From assembly GCA_902595535.1 (NCBI GenBank), contig CACJQI010000011.1, forward strand, positions 1 to 44,221: a stretch of 44,221 bases of DNA, in the 5' to 3' direction. The notes below the pieces were generated by a model. That model was not told the origin of the DNA. It did not search any database and worked only from the letters and a program-made list of their open reading frames with translations. Positions 8,885 to 17,307 of the stretch are shown in pieces. Source of the stretch: an uncultured Pelagibacteraceae bacterium. GTDB lineage: Bacteria > Pseudomonadota > Alphaproteobacteria > Pelagibacterales > Pelagibacteraceae. Position 1 is the first letter of the stretch; the number at the start of each line of letters is the position of its first letter. The translations under genes were made by a program, and so were the position numbers.

Positions 8885-9504
8885 AATTGAATTAAATTTT
8901 TAAATTCATCTTTTATAATATCCCATTTTAATATCATCGAATTAAGAACAATTTTTCTATCTAAACTTTTGAGATCATCAGCAATAGGTGCCCATTTATA
9001 CAATGATAAAGCACTAGGATTAAATGGTAGATCTTTATAATAATTTTCAAAATTAATTTTTTGCAATCTTTCGTTAAATGTTTTTTTTGCTTCATCAATT
9101 ATATCAAGAGGCATATTATTAGATGTTTCGTCATCTAAAATTTTATAAAAAATTTCTTTTGCTTGATCAATTTTGTTGTAATTAAAATTAACTCTTAAAT
9201 ATGAAAACGTAAAGAACGTAAGATCTTGTAGTGCAACATAATAAATATTCCATTTAGCAAGATTAACAGAAGACATAAATACATCATTATCAAAATGCAG
9301 AACATATCTTGTTCCCATTCTAGTTTTTAAATAGTTATATAATGTTACTTGTGTAACCCAAGCAGATTTTGTTTGAATAAAGTCTTCCAGTTCACCTAAG
9401 TTTTTAATTTTTTTTTTAGGAATAAATGCTTTGAACATAGCAAATAAATATGTTTTGAAATCATCAATCTTAAGATCTTTCCAAGTTAGTCTATATTTCG
9501 CCAT
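8881..9504 (-). CDS. Conserved protein of unknown function next to acs
   Basis: A 207-residue soluble protein from the ATG at 9504; a TTG at 9513 would add three residues (MFF) and seems less likely. I see no signal peptide, membrane helix or catalytic motif. A recognisable stretch is [23 protein letters not shown] with [15 protein letters not shown]. From memory it resembles a family in other alphaproteobacteria sometimes labelled esterase without support, so I do not assign that function. The gene is convergent with acs, sharing a 4-bp stop overlap (TTAG), and divergent from the symporter pair, so it sits within an acetate-use neighbourhood. Confidence 0.7.
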   Translation of the reverse strand: MAKYRLTWKDLKIDDFKTYLFAMFKAFIPKKKIKNLGELEDFIQTKSAWVTQVTLYNYLKTRMGTRYVLHFDNDVFMSSVNLAKWNIYYVALQDLTFFTFSYLRVNFNYNKIDQAKEIFYKILDDETSNNMPLDIIDEAKKTFNERLQKINFENYYKDLPFNPSALSLYKWAPIADDLKSLDRKIVLNSMILKWDIIKDEFKNLIQF

Positions 9505-9588
9505 AAAAAACAATTTAAGCAGTAATTATACCTCAAAAGTGTCAAATAAACGCTTAATTTGAAGAATTTTTAGCCTTTTCAAAGCTCT

Positions 9589-9594
9589 TATAAT
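9589..9594 (+). promoter_or_regulatory. Possible -10 element for the symporter operon
   Basis: An exact TATAAT lies 41 bp before the DUF4212 start codon in the divergent gap. No convincing -35 hexamer is seen 16-18 bp upstream. The TTGACA at 9605-9610 is too close to the start codon to serve as a -35. Assignment rests on the -10 match alone, which is weak evidence in AT-rich DNA. Confidence 0.3.
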
Positions 9595-9635
9595 GGTTAT
9601 GGTTTTGACAGTTGTAACTAAATAGAAAGGTAAAA

Positions 9636-9896
9636 ATGTCAAATCAAGAAAAACATTGGGAAAAATCCAAAGGTTTGCTGTTAATTACATTGGCAATCTG
9701 GTTCGTATTCTCAATTGGCATCTTCCTTTTTGGAGCTGAAATGAACGAGGTCAAAGGACCTTTCGGTTATCCATGGACATATTGGTTTACATGTCAAGGA
9801 TCTCTTGGAATTTTTGTAATCCTAATTTTTTGGTTTGCGAACAGACAAGAAAAAATCGATGAAGAGTTCGGTTTTAGCGAAAGAGAGGACGAATAA
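9636..9896 (+). CDS. DUF4212 small membrane subunit of a sodium/solute symporter
   Basis: An 86-residue protein with two membrane segments (about 13-33 and 48-69), the family-like stretch WFVFSIGIFLFGAEMNEVKGPFGYP, and an acidic C-terminal tail. DUF4212 proteins are encoded directly before VC_2705-type sodium/solute symporters and are regarded as their small partner. Here the stop overlaps the symporter start by one base (TAATG), indicating translational coupling. A good ribosome binding site, AAAGG, lies 5 bp before the ATG. Confidence 0.92.
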   Translation: MSNQEKHWEKSKGLLLITLAIWFVFSIGIFLFGAEMNEVKGPFGYPWTYWFTCQGSLGIFVILIFWFANRQEKIDEEFGFSEREDE

Positions 9897-11719
9897 TGAA
9901 AGGTAATTTTATAGATAATTTGCCAAAAGTTTATGGAATATATACGGGAGGTTTTATAGCTTTCATAGTTATTATGGCAATTGCAGAGCAGATGGGAATG
10001 TCAAAGTATTATATCGGAATTGGCTTTGTTTCATTTACTGTTCTTATATATGCATTAATCGGTTGGTTATCTAGAACAGCTCAAGCTGATGCGTATTACG
10101 TAGCTGGAAGGCAAGTACCAACAGTCTTCAACGGAATGGCGACTGCAGCAGACTGGATGTCTGGTGCTTCATTCGTTGCAATGGCGGGTGGTATTTATTT
10201 TAAAGGTTACGGATATATGGCGCTACTTGTAGGTTGGACTGGTGGTTACGTGCTTGTTGCAGCTTTATTAGCACCATACTTAAGAAAATTTGGCTGTTAT
10301 ACAGTTCCAGATTTTATAGGTACAAGATACGGTGGTAATGCTGCAAGACTTTTAGCAGTAATAGTTTTAACAGTTGCATCATTTACGTATGTGACTGCCC
10401 AAATTAATGCTACGGGTACCATAGCATCTGCTGCGCTAGATATTGACTTTAAATATGCTGTTTATGTTGGATTGGTAAGTATCTTGTTATGTTCAATGTT
10501 AGGAGGTATGAGAGGGGTTACTTGGACACAGGTTGCACAATACATCGTGCTAATTATAGCTTATTTAATTCCAGTTTTTTGGATTAGTAACTCTATAGAT
10601 GCTGGTTTCTTCCCTCACTTTATGTTAGCTGATGAGGTAGCCAGAATTGGTGAATTAGAACAACAATATGGGTTTGTTAAAAACTCTGCCGCTGATCTAG
10701 CAACAGTACCAAAGGGCGATGGCTGGGTTTTATCTGGTATAACGAAAGCTCACGCAGAAGTTAACACTACACCTTGGAAGTTTATATCTTTAGCGATATG
10801 TATGATGGCTGGAACAGCATCATTACCCCATGTAATGATGAGATACTTTACTACTCCAAGCGTAAAGGCAGCTAGAAAATCTGTAGGTTGGTCTCTATTC
10901 TTTATCTTCCTACTTTATTCTTCTGCTCCAATGTTAGCTACACTATCTAAGTTATCATTAATCGATCCAGAATTAGCTACTGGTATAATCGGTAAATCGA
11001 TAGCAGAAGTAGAAGCTTTAGATTGGTATAAAAACTGGAACCAAGCTAAATTAATGTGGGTCAGCGACTTTAATGGCAATGGCACTCTTGAATTAAATGA
11101 ATTTTTCATGGGTGGTAAAGCCGTTGTATTAGCAACACCAGAGATAGCTGGATTACCATATGTAATATCAGGTCTTGTTGCCGCTGGAGGTATGGCAGCT
11201 GCCATGTCAACAGCTGATGGTTTGATACTAGCAATCGCAAACGCTTTATCTCATGATTTGTATTACAAAATCATAGATCCAAAAGCTGAAACTGCTAAAA
11301 GACTAGTTGTTGCAAGAGTGTTACTTGTGATTATTGGTTTTGCTGGAGCGACTGTTGCCGCCATGGGCATTAAGCAAATCTTAGGTTCTGTAATTTGGGC
11401 TTTTGATTTTGCAATGTCTGGATTGTTCTTCCCGCTTGTACTTGGCGTATGGTGGAAGAGAGCAAACAAACAAGGTGCAATTGCAGGTATGGCTCTAGGA
11501 TTGCTCTCAGGAAGTGCCTATTTAATATGGGTAGAAACTGGAGGCGCAGGTTTCCTAGACATAACTGAAAAGACATTTGGTATAGTTGGTGCATCTGTCA
11601 GCTTAGTTGCTATGGTGGTTGTGAGTTTAATAACTCAAGAGCCTGACAGAGCAACTCAAAAAATGGTTGATGAAGTTCGTATACCAAGTGGTAAATCAAT
11701 TCTTGGAAAACAACACTAA
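9896..11719 (+). CDS. Sodium/solute (cation/acetate-type) symporter, VC_2705 subfamily
   Basis: A 607-residue polytopic SSS-family transporter with about 13 membrane segments. Family motifs include YYVAGRQVPTVFNGMATAAD, SGASFVAMAGGIYFKGYGYM, GTASLPHVMMRYFTTPSVKA and GGMAAAMSTADGLILAIANA. It probably imports acetate or a related short organic acid with sodium; proximity to acs supports this, but the substrate is inferred. Residues 391-402 (DFNGNGTLELNE) form an EF-hand-like loop between membrane helices. Base composition is less A-rich and codon choice more varied than in its neighbours, consistent with high expression. A stem-loop terminator follows. Confidence 0.9.
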   Translation: MKGNFIDNLPKVYGIYTGGFIAFIVIMAIAEQMGMSKYYIGIGFVSFTVLIYALIGWLSRTAQADAYYVAGRQVPTVFNGMATAADWMSGASFVAMAGGIYFKGYGYMALLVGWTGGYVLVAALLAPYLRKFGCYTVPDFIGTRYGGNAARLLAVIVLTVASFTYVTAQINATGTIASAALDIDFKYAVYVGLVSILLCSMLGGMRGVTWTQVAQYIVLIIAYLIPVFWISNSIDAGFFPHFMLADEVARIGELEQQYGFVKNSAADLATVPKGDGWVLSGITKAHAEVNTTPWKFISLAICMMAGTASLPHVMMRYFTTPSVKAARKSVGWSLFFIFLLYSSAPMLATLSKLSLIDPELATGIIGKSIAEVEALDWYKNWNQAKLMWVSDFNGNGTLELNEFFMGGKAVVLATPEIAGLPYVISGLVAAGGMAAAMSTADGLILAIANALSHDLYYKIIDPKAETAKRLVVARVLLVIIGFAGATVAAMGIKQILGSVIWAFDFAMSGLFFPLVLGVWWKRANKQGAIAGMALGLLSGSAYLIWVETGGAGFLDITEKTFGIVGASVSLVAMVVVSLITQEPDRATQKMVDEVRIPSGKSILGKQH

Positions 11720-11731
11720 ATAATCTTTATG

Positions 11732-11758
11732 AGGGGCGATTAATTTCGCCCCTTTTAT
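11732..11758 (+). terminator. Rho-independent terminator after the symporter gene
   Basis: An 8-bp stem, AGGGGCGA at 11732-11739 paired with TCGCCCCT at 11746-11753, encloses a 6-nt loop and is followed by a T-rich tract (TTTATTT). It starts 13 bp after the symporter stop. This is the only clear intrinsic terminator I see in the window, and a GC-rich stem stands out in such AT-rich DNA. Confidence 0.9.
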
Positions 11759-11787
11759 TTCAAGAAAATTTTAAATATTAATTATAA

Positions 11788-12144
11788 ATGTCTGCTAACT
11801 TACATCCATTAGTCTATGTAGTAGATTATATTCTAGGTATCATTATGTGGACTTTAATAGCAAAAGTTGCAATGAACATTTTCCAAAGAGAAGATTCTGA
11901 ATTTTTCTTTATGAAGGTATTTGTTAAATTTACAAATCCTTTAATTAAATTATTTAAACCAATTACACCCTCATTTATAATAGGTCCTTTAGTTCCTCTT
12001 TATATAGCATGGTTTTTTTACATGGTTAGATTTTATTTAATGCCCTGGATCTTGGGCTATTCAGTTATGGGGATGTTATCATTCCCTCTTGAAAGTGAAA
12101 TTTCTAGGGAAATTTATCAATTTTTTAATTCATTTAAATTTTAA
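11788..12144 (+). CDS. Small integral membrane protein, possibly YggT-like
   Basis: A 118-residue protein with hydrophobic segments at about 8-28, 62-85 and 86-100. The central NPLIKLFKPITPSFIIGPLVPLY resembles the YggT loop in which a D/N-P motif precedes a basic stretch and a proline-rich helix start. The match is distant, so the family is tentative. It has its own short upstream gap after the symporter terminator and lies 28 bp before rpe, so it may be co-transcribed with rpe. Confidence 0.65.
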   Translation: MSANLHPLVYVVDYILGIIMWTLIAKVAMNIFQREDSEFFFMKVFVKFTNPLIKLFKPITPSFIIGPLVPLYIAWFFYMVRFYLMPWILGYSVMGMLSFPLESEISREIYQFFNSFKF

Positions 12145-12172
12145 AAATTGGTACTAGTAATTTAAGTAAGTA

Positions 12173-12832
12173 ATGAAAAATATACAAATCTCACCCTCAA
12201 TTTTATCTGCTGATTTTAGTCAGTTAGGATCAGAAATTAAAAGACTTGAAGAGGGTGGTGCAGATATGATTCATGTAGATGTAATGGATGGTCACTTTGT
12301 TCCCAATCTAACAATTGGTCCACCAGTGATTAAGGCTCTTAGAAAAAATTGTACTTTAAAGTTTGATGTACACTTAATGATATCACCTGTTCATAAACAT
12401 ATTGAATCTTATGCTGATGCGGGAGCTGATATTATAACAATTCATCCAGAGGCAACTGATAATCTAGAGGGTTCAATTTTAAAAATTAAAGAATTAAATA
12501 AAAAAGTTGGTGTTTCATTAAATCCTAATTCTGAGATTAATTTAATTGTCGATCACCTTGAAAAAATAGATTTGGTTCTTGTTATGAGTGTTAATCCAGG
12601 ATTTGGTGGACAAAAGTTTATGCCTGAAGTTTTGGAAAAAATTAAAGAACTTAGAAAAATTAAAAATGAAAAAAATCTTGATTTTGATATTGAGATTGAT
12701 GGTGGAATTAATTTTGACAATTGCAAGGATGCAATTGATGCGGGTGCTAATATTCTTGTTTCAGGAACAACAATATTCAAAAGTAATAATGGAGATATAA
12801 AAAAAAATATTGATTTATTAAAATTAAAATAA
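12173..12832 (+). CDS. rpe: Ribulose-phosphate 3-epimerase
   Basis: Rpe interconverts ribulose-5-phosphate and xylulose-5-phosphate in the pentose phosphate pathway. The 219-residue TIM barrel has the metal ligands H34, D36 (HVDVMDGHFVPN), H67 (FDVHLM) and D176 (EIDGG), and the phosphate-binding loops VMSVNPGFGGQKF and VSGTTIF. The order rpe, heparinase-like gene, purH is a familiar alphaproteobacterial arrangement. The next gene starts 4 bp after the stop. Confidence 0.97.
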   Translation: MKNIQISPSILSADFSQLGSEIKRLEEGGADMIHVDVMDGHFVPNLTIGPPVIKALRKNCTLKFDVHLMISPVHKHIESYADAGADIITIHPEATDNLEGSILKIKELNKKVGVSLNPNSEINLIVDHLEKIDLVLVMSVNPGFGGQKFMPEVLEKIKELRKIKNEKNLDFDIEIDGGINFDNCKDAIDAGANILVSGTTIFKSNNGDIKKNIDLLKLK

Positions 12833-12836
12833 GTTA

Positions 12837-14465
12837 ATGATTGTTAAAAAATTCATAGATAGTTTTAGTATTATCTATTTTAGTATTAAAAATCATTTAA
12901 TCAGAATTTATCAAAATTCTAATTTATATGACAAAAAAATATCTAAGACTTACGCTAATACTTTTGAGTATAAACCAAGTCAATACTTGTTATCTTCAAT
13001 AGTAAAATATCAAAAAAAAAAATATAAAATTGAAGACTTTTCATTAGAATCTATTTGGACAAAAAATGTAAATTCAAAAGACTATAAGAAATTAAACAAT
13101 TTTTTTTGGTTTTTTAGCTTAGATTTAAAGTCCTCAAAAAAAGCGGTGCAATCTCTTATTGTCAATTGGATAAATAATAATAATAGATATAATAATAGAA
13201 GTTGGGATTTTGATCTTACTTCAAAAAGAATAATTTCCTGGTTGTCAAACCATGAGTTAACCTATGATGAAAAAGATGAAGATTATAAAAACAAATTTGA
13301 TTCAAGTATTCAAAAACAAACAAATCATCTTTTAAATGAAATAAAAGACACAAAAATATTTGAAAATAAAATAATTGGATGTGCGGCAATTATTTTAACA
13401 GGGATAGCTTATCAAAATAATAAAATTTACCTAGACAATGGATTGTTACTTTTAAGAAAAATTGTAAAAACTTCAATTGATAATAAGGGCTTTCCAAAAT
13501 CAAGAAATATAAAGCAACTAAGTTTTTATTTAAAGTATTTCATTTTAATTAGAGAATGGTTCAAGGAATCACAAAATACAATTCCAGAATTCATAGATGA
13601 AACAATTTATCATCTAGGAATAAACTATGCCTTTATATGGCAAAATATAAATCATAATATTTTGTTTAATGGAAATTATATATCCAATAATGATGAATTC
13701 GATCAATATTTAAAAAGATTTAATTATATATTTAAAAATGAAAATAAAGAGATTGCTGGATACGCAATTCTTAAAAATAAAAAAATTATATTAGCAATGG
13801 ATATAGGACCAAGTCCGGTTGGTTTTCAATCAAACGATTATCAATCTGGTGCTTTATCTTTCGAAATAATATCAATTGGTAAAAAATTAATTAGTAATTC
13901 AGGCTACTTTGCTAATAAACAAAACAAATTTAATAAACTTTCTAAAAGTACGGCGTTACAAAGTACTTTAGTAATTGAAGATCATTCTTCTTGTAGTTTT
14001 AAAAAATTAAAATTACCTGGTTATATAGTTGATCAAGGTTTAAAAATAATAAATAAAAATATTGTGTTTGAAGGTAATTATTGGAAAATTTCAGCTTCAC
14101 ATGATGGTTATCTTAAAAAATTTGGTTCTATTCATGAGAGAGAGATCGAATTTTATCCTGAACAAATAAAATTTATTGGTACTGATAGAATAATAAGAAA
14201 AAATAAAGATAAAAATGTAAAATTTGATATCAGGTTTCATCTAGATCCTGGCTCTAAAGTCATGAAAACACAGGATAATAAGTCAATACTAATTGAATTA
14301 GAAAATGAAGGTTGGAAATTTAGCTGCGATAAATTTGATATAAATATTGATAATGGATTATATTTCGGTAATAAAAATTCTTATAAAGAAAACCGTAATA
14401 TTTTTATATCAGGAATAACTCATGAGACAGAACAAGTTATCAAATGGGAGATTATAAGATTATAA
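12837..14465 (+). CDS. Heparinase II/III-like protein
   Basis: A 542-residue protein with an N-terminal helical (alpha/alpha toroid-like) half and a C-terminal beta-rich half, matching the heparinase II/III-like family. Recognisable parts are the middle segment SWDFDLTSKRIISWLSNHEL, the stretch LAMDIGPSPVGFQSNDYQSGALSFEI, and KSTALQSTLVIEDHSS. Related proteins are uronic-acid polysaccharide lyases, but this branch, encoded between rpe and purH in alphaproteobacteria, has no established substrate. I see no signal peptide. The stop overlaps the purH start by one base (TAATG). Confidence 0.87.
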   Translation: MIVKKFIDSFSIIYFSIKNHLIRIYQNSNLYDKKISKTYANTFEYKPSQYLLSSIVKYQKKKYKIEDFSLESIWTKNVNSKDYKKLNNFFWFFSLDLKSSKKAVQSLIVNWINNNNRYNNRSWDFDLTSKRIISWLSNHELTYDEKDEDYKNKFDSSIQKQTNHLLNEIKDTKIFENKIIGCAAIILTGIAYQNNKIYLDNGLLLLRKIVKTSIDNKGFPKSRNIKQLSFYLKYFILIREWFKESQNTIPEFIDETIYHLGINYAFIWQNINHNILFNGNYISNNDEFDQYLKRFNYIFKNENKEIAGYAILKNKKIILAMDIGPSPVGFQSNDYQSGALSFEIISIGKKLISNSGYFANKQNKFNKLSKSTALQSTLVIEDHSSCSFKKLKLPGYIVDQGLKIINKNIVFEGNYWKISASHDGYLKKFGSIHEREIEFYPEQIKFIGTDRIIRKNKDKNVKFDIRFHLDPGSKVMKTQDNKSILIELENEGWKFSCDKFDINIDNGLYFGNKNSYKENRNIFISGITHETEQVIKWEIIRL

Positions 14466-16000
14466 TGAAAAAAATTAAAACTGCCTTAATATCGGTTTCG
14501 GATAAAAAAAATTTAAAACCAGTTCTTAATATCTTAAAAAAAAATAAAATAAAAATAATCAGTTCTGGTGGTACCTATAAAGAGATAAGAAGATTAAAAT
14601 TTAAATGTCTAGAAGTTTCTGAATTTACAAATTCACCAGAAATTTTAGGTGGAAGAGTTAAAACACTTCATCCAAAAATTCATGCTGGAATTTTAAATAA
14701 AAGAAATAATAAAAAACACTCTAAAGATTTAAGTAATAATAATTTTGAAAATATAGATTTGGTTATTGTTAATTTCTACCCATTTGAAAAAATTTTAAAA
14801 AATACAAAAAATCATAATAAGATAATTGAAAATATAGATATTGGGGGACCGACAATGGTCAGATCTGCTGCTAAAAATTATTTGGATGTAACAGTGGTTA
14901 CATCTTTAAATCAGTATGAAGAATTAATTGAAGAATTAAAAAAAAATAATGGATCTACTACATTAGAATTTAGAAAAAAATTATCGAGAATTGCGTTTAC
15001 TGAAACTGCTTATTATGACTCGATTATTTCAAATTATTTGAACAAAATATCCAATATTACGTTTCCAGATAAACAAACTTTTAATGCAAACTTAATTGAA
15101 ACACCAAGATATGGTGAAAATCCTCATCAAAAAAGTGCAGTCTATTCAAAAAATTCTACCCTAAATATTAAACAAATCCATGGAAAACAGCTAAGCTATA
15201 ACAATTATAACGACATCTTTGCAGCATTAAACATCTCTAAATCATTACCTAAAAATAAAGGAACCGTAATTGTTAAACATGCAAACCCATGTGGAGTATC
15301 TATCAAAAAAAATCATCTTGAAAGTTATATTTCAGCCTTAGAATGCGATCCTGTAAGTGCTTTCGGTGGAATAGTCTCTTGTAATTACAAAGTCACTAAA
15401 ACTGTCGCAAAAGAATTAAGTAAGCTTTTTCTTGAGGTTGTAATTGGAAATAATTTTAATTCTGATGCAGTTAAAATTCTTAAAAGAAAAAAAAATCTAA
15501 GGCTAATAGATGCCTCAAACTATACATTAAAAGATGAGTTAAAATTTATATCTAATAATGATGAAATATTAGTTCAATCTAAAGATACAAATATATTTAA
15601 TATTAAAGATTTTAAAATTGTATCCAAAAGAAAACCAAATCAAAATCAAATGAAAAATCTTATTTTTGCTTTTAATATTTGTAGATATGTAAAATCTAAT
15701 GCAATTGTTTTAGTAACTAATGAAACGACAGTTGGAATTGGATCTGGTCAGCCAAGTAGATTGGATAGCTGTCAAATAGCAATTGATAAAATGAATAAGT
15801 TTGTAAAAATAAAGAACGAGATAGTTGCTGCATCTGATGCTTTTTTTCCTTTTGTAGATGGTATAGAAAAATTAGTACAATCAGGTGTAACTGCAGTCAT
15901 TCAACCTTCTGGATCTATAAGGGATAAAGAAATAATTAAATTTGCAAATGAAACAAATACTATATTAATTTTTTCAAAAACTAGACACTTTAGGCATTAG
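14465..16000 (+). CDS. purH: Bifunctional AICAR formyltransferase / IMP cyclohydrolase
   Basis: PurH does the last two steps of IMP synthesis. From the ATG at 14465 the protein has 511 residues; an upstream in-frame ATG at 14444 would add seven residues inside the heparinase gene and is not the family start. The N-terminal MGS-like cyclohydrolase domain begins ALISVSDKKNL and has SSGGTYKEI and LGGRVKTLHPKIHAGIL. The C-terminal transformylase has RYGENPHQKSA, VKHANPCGVS, SAFGGIVS, DAFFPFVDGIEKLVQSGV and the terminal TRHFRH. Its 10-formyl-THF cofactor is produced by FolD. It ends with an 11-bp convergent overlap with phhB. Confidence 0.97.
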   Translation: MKKIKTALISVSDKKNLKPVLNILKKNKIKIISSGGTYKEIRRLKFKCLEVSEFTNSPEILGGRVKTLHPKIHAGILNKRNNKKHSKDLSNNNFENIDLVIVNFYPFEKILKNTKNHNKIIENIDIGGPTMVRSAAKNYLDVTVVTSLNQYEELIEELKKNNGSTTLEFRKKLSRIAFTETAYYDSIISNYLNKISNITFPDKQTFNANLIETPRYGENPHQKSAVYSKNSTLNIKQIHGKQLSYNNYNDIFAALNISKSLPKNKGTVIVKHANPCGVSIKKNHLESYISALECDPVSAFGGIVSCNYKVTKTVAKELSKLFLEVVIGNNFNSDAVKILKRKKNLRLIDASNYTLKDELKFISNNDEILVQSKDTNIFNIKDFKIVSKRKPNQNQMKNLIFAFNICRYVKSNAIVLVTNETTVGIGSGQPSRLDSCQIAIDKMNKFVKIKNEIVAASDAFFPFVDGIEKLVQSGVTAVIQPSGSIRDKEIIKFANETNTILIFSKTRHFRH

Positions 16001-16334
16001 TTAACTGATCAATTTTTGCTGCTAAAATAAAATCGTTTTCAGATAAACCTTCTATTGCGTGAGTAGTTATCTTAATTTCTGCATATCCCCATCCAAATGA
16101 TATATCGGGATGATGTCCCTCATCCTCTGAGATTTCTCCAACTTTATTAATAAAATCTTGGCTATCTATAAAATTATTAAAATTGAATTTTTTAATTAAA
16201 AAAAAATTTTCCTTATTATCTTTTGAAATATCCCAACCATCTACTTTTTTTTGATATTTATGAATTTCAGATATATCGAATGGAATAACACCTCCTTCAC
16301 ATGGAACACATTTCTTATCTTTCAAATTACTCAT
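15990..16334 (-). CDS. phhB: 4a-hydroxytetrahydrobiopterin dehydratase (pterin carbinolamine dehydratase)
   Basis: The enzyme dehydrates 4a-hydroxy-tetrahydropterin, usually to recycle the cofactor of phenylalanine hydroxylase; in bacteria without that hydroxylase it may have another pterin-related role. From the ATG at 16334 it has 114 residues. The PCD core EDEGHHPDISFGWGYAEIKI holds the catalytic histidines, followed by TTHAIEGLSENDFILAAKID. The 5' end overlaps the sulfotransferase stop by 8 bp, so the pair is translationally close. Confidence 0.93.
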   Translation of the reverse strand: MSNLKDKKCVPCEGGVIPFDISEIHKYQKKVDGWDISKDNKENFFLIKKFNFNNFIDSQDFINKVGEISEDEGHHPDISFGWGYAEIKITTHAIEGLSENDFILAAKIDQLTNA

Positions 16335-17163
16335 ATTGAAGTTCTTTAATTTCATTAGAAAATTTATCTTTGATTTTACCCGAAATTTCCTCAGGTAAAT
16401 TTTGTTGCCATTTATTTTTAAAACCTAAATTAAAAAAATTTGTTTTATTGTCTTTCTTAAATGTAAGACTTTCTTTAAATCCATACAATTTTTCTTTTTG
16501 TTTAAGACTAGAAAAATTCGTTGAATTAATTGCATTATTAAATTTCTTTTTATTTATAGGCTCATTTTTACCAGTTAACTCATCTATAAATTTAAGTATT
16601 TTCCGAAATTCATTATATGCATTTTCCTCAAGATCTTCATATTTTACAAATAAAGTTTTAAATTCAAAATTATTTTTCCATGATTTATAATGATTAGACC
16701 AACTCCCTAAAAAAGAAAAATTACTTAAATTCCCATCAGAATTTTTTACGGATAGCGAGGCTTTTTCATCTATCATTTTATTATACGCTTCATTAAAATT
16801 CATCGAATAATGATTGCACATAGAAGAAACAACATTTCTTGGGTCTCTTACTATATATATTGCCCCTAAGGTTTCTGAAGATTTAGTAAATCTATAACCA
16901 AAATACTGTTCTAAAGAATTATGAGTTTTTAAAAAAAAAAGTTTTTCTTTATTAAAGAACTTCTTTTGATTAATTATCCAATTTTTTGCAGCCTCGACAT
17001 AAGTATAAGATTTAACATCTGAATATCTTAGCGATGGAAATTGATTAATGTTTAATAAAAGATTAAAATCAAATTTACCATCTTTTGAATAATAATAAGA
17101 AGATAAAAAAGATCTCAAGTAGGTATTTCCGCTTTTGGGGTATGAGGATATCCAAATTATCAT
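16327..17163 (-). CDS. PAPS-dependent sulfotransferase, copy 1
   Basis: A 278-residue cytosolic-type sulfotransferase. The 5'-phosphosulfate loop is PKSGNT at residues 9-14 (IWISSYPKSGNTYLRSFL) and the 3'-phosphate motif IYIVRDPRNVVSSM includes R106. FLKTHNS carries the usual Lys-Thr-His element. The substrate is unknown; a surface carbohydrate or lipid is plausible. It is a close paralogue of the gene at 17308-18156 in length and motif order. Its ATG lies only 7 bp downstream of the encoded CCA end of tRNA-Gly, with no room for a Shine-Dalgarno, so it is probably transcribed from the tRNA promoter. Confidence 0.9.
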   Translation of the reverse strand: MIIWISSYPKSGNTYLRSFLSSYYYSKDGKFDFNLLLNINQFPSLRYSDVKSYTYVEAAKNWIINQKKFFNKEKLFFLKTHNSLEQYFGYRFTKSSETLGAIYIVRDPRNVVSSMCNHYSMNFNEAYNKMIDEKASLSVKNSDGNLSNFSFLGSWSNHYKSWKNNFEFKTLFVKYEDLEENAYNEFRKILKFIDELTGKNEPINKKKFNNAINSTNFSSLKQKEKLYGFKESLTFKKDNKTNFFNLGFKNKWQQNLPEEISGKIKDKFSNEIKELQYE

Positions 17164-17170
17164 AATTAAA

Positions 17171-17245
17171 TGGAGCGGGCAAAGGGGGTCGAACCCTCGA
17201 CCTTCTCGTTGGCAACGAGACGCTCTACCACTGAGCTATGCCCGC
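17171..17245 (-). tRNA. tRNA-Gly (anticodon GCC)
   Basis: Read on the minus strand the 75-nt gene has a 7-bp acceptor stem (GCGGGCA with TGCCCGC), a D arm containing AGCTCAGTGGTAGAGC, an anticodon arm CTCGTTGCCAACGAG with GCC at the centre, a T arm with GGTTCGACCCC, discriminator U, and an encoded CCA end (17171-17173). All stems pair by eye. It lies between two paralogous sulfotransferase genes on the same strand and has a strong promoter just upstream. Confidence 0.98.
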
Positions 17246-17257
17246 TTATCAAAACTT

Positions 17258-17286
17258 ATTATAAATAGAGGTTTTTATAATTGCAA
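17258..17286 (-). promoter_or_regulatory. Sigma-70-type promoter of tRNA-Gly
   Basis: On the minus strand, TTGCAA (17281-17286) and a perfect TATAAT (17258-17263) are separated by exactly 17 bp. The mature tRNA 5' end is 12 nt beyond the -10 element, giving a short leader for RNase P. This is the best-formed promoter I see in the window. With no visible terminator after the tRNA it should also serve the sulfotransferase and phhB genes downstream. Confidence 0.75.
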
Positions 17287-17307
17287 GTAATAAGAAATTA
17301 TTTATTA

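Noticed and set aside
9605..9610. Perfect TTGACA before the DUF4212 gene as a -35 box.
   Set aside because: A -10 element 17 bp downstream would fall at the ribosome binding site and start codon, and the sequence there does not match.
10915..11594. Three open frames antisense to the symporter gene.
   Set aside because: They lie entirely within a strongly conserved transporter gene whose less AT-rich composition lowers stop-codon frequency on the other strand.
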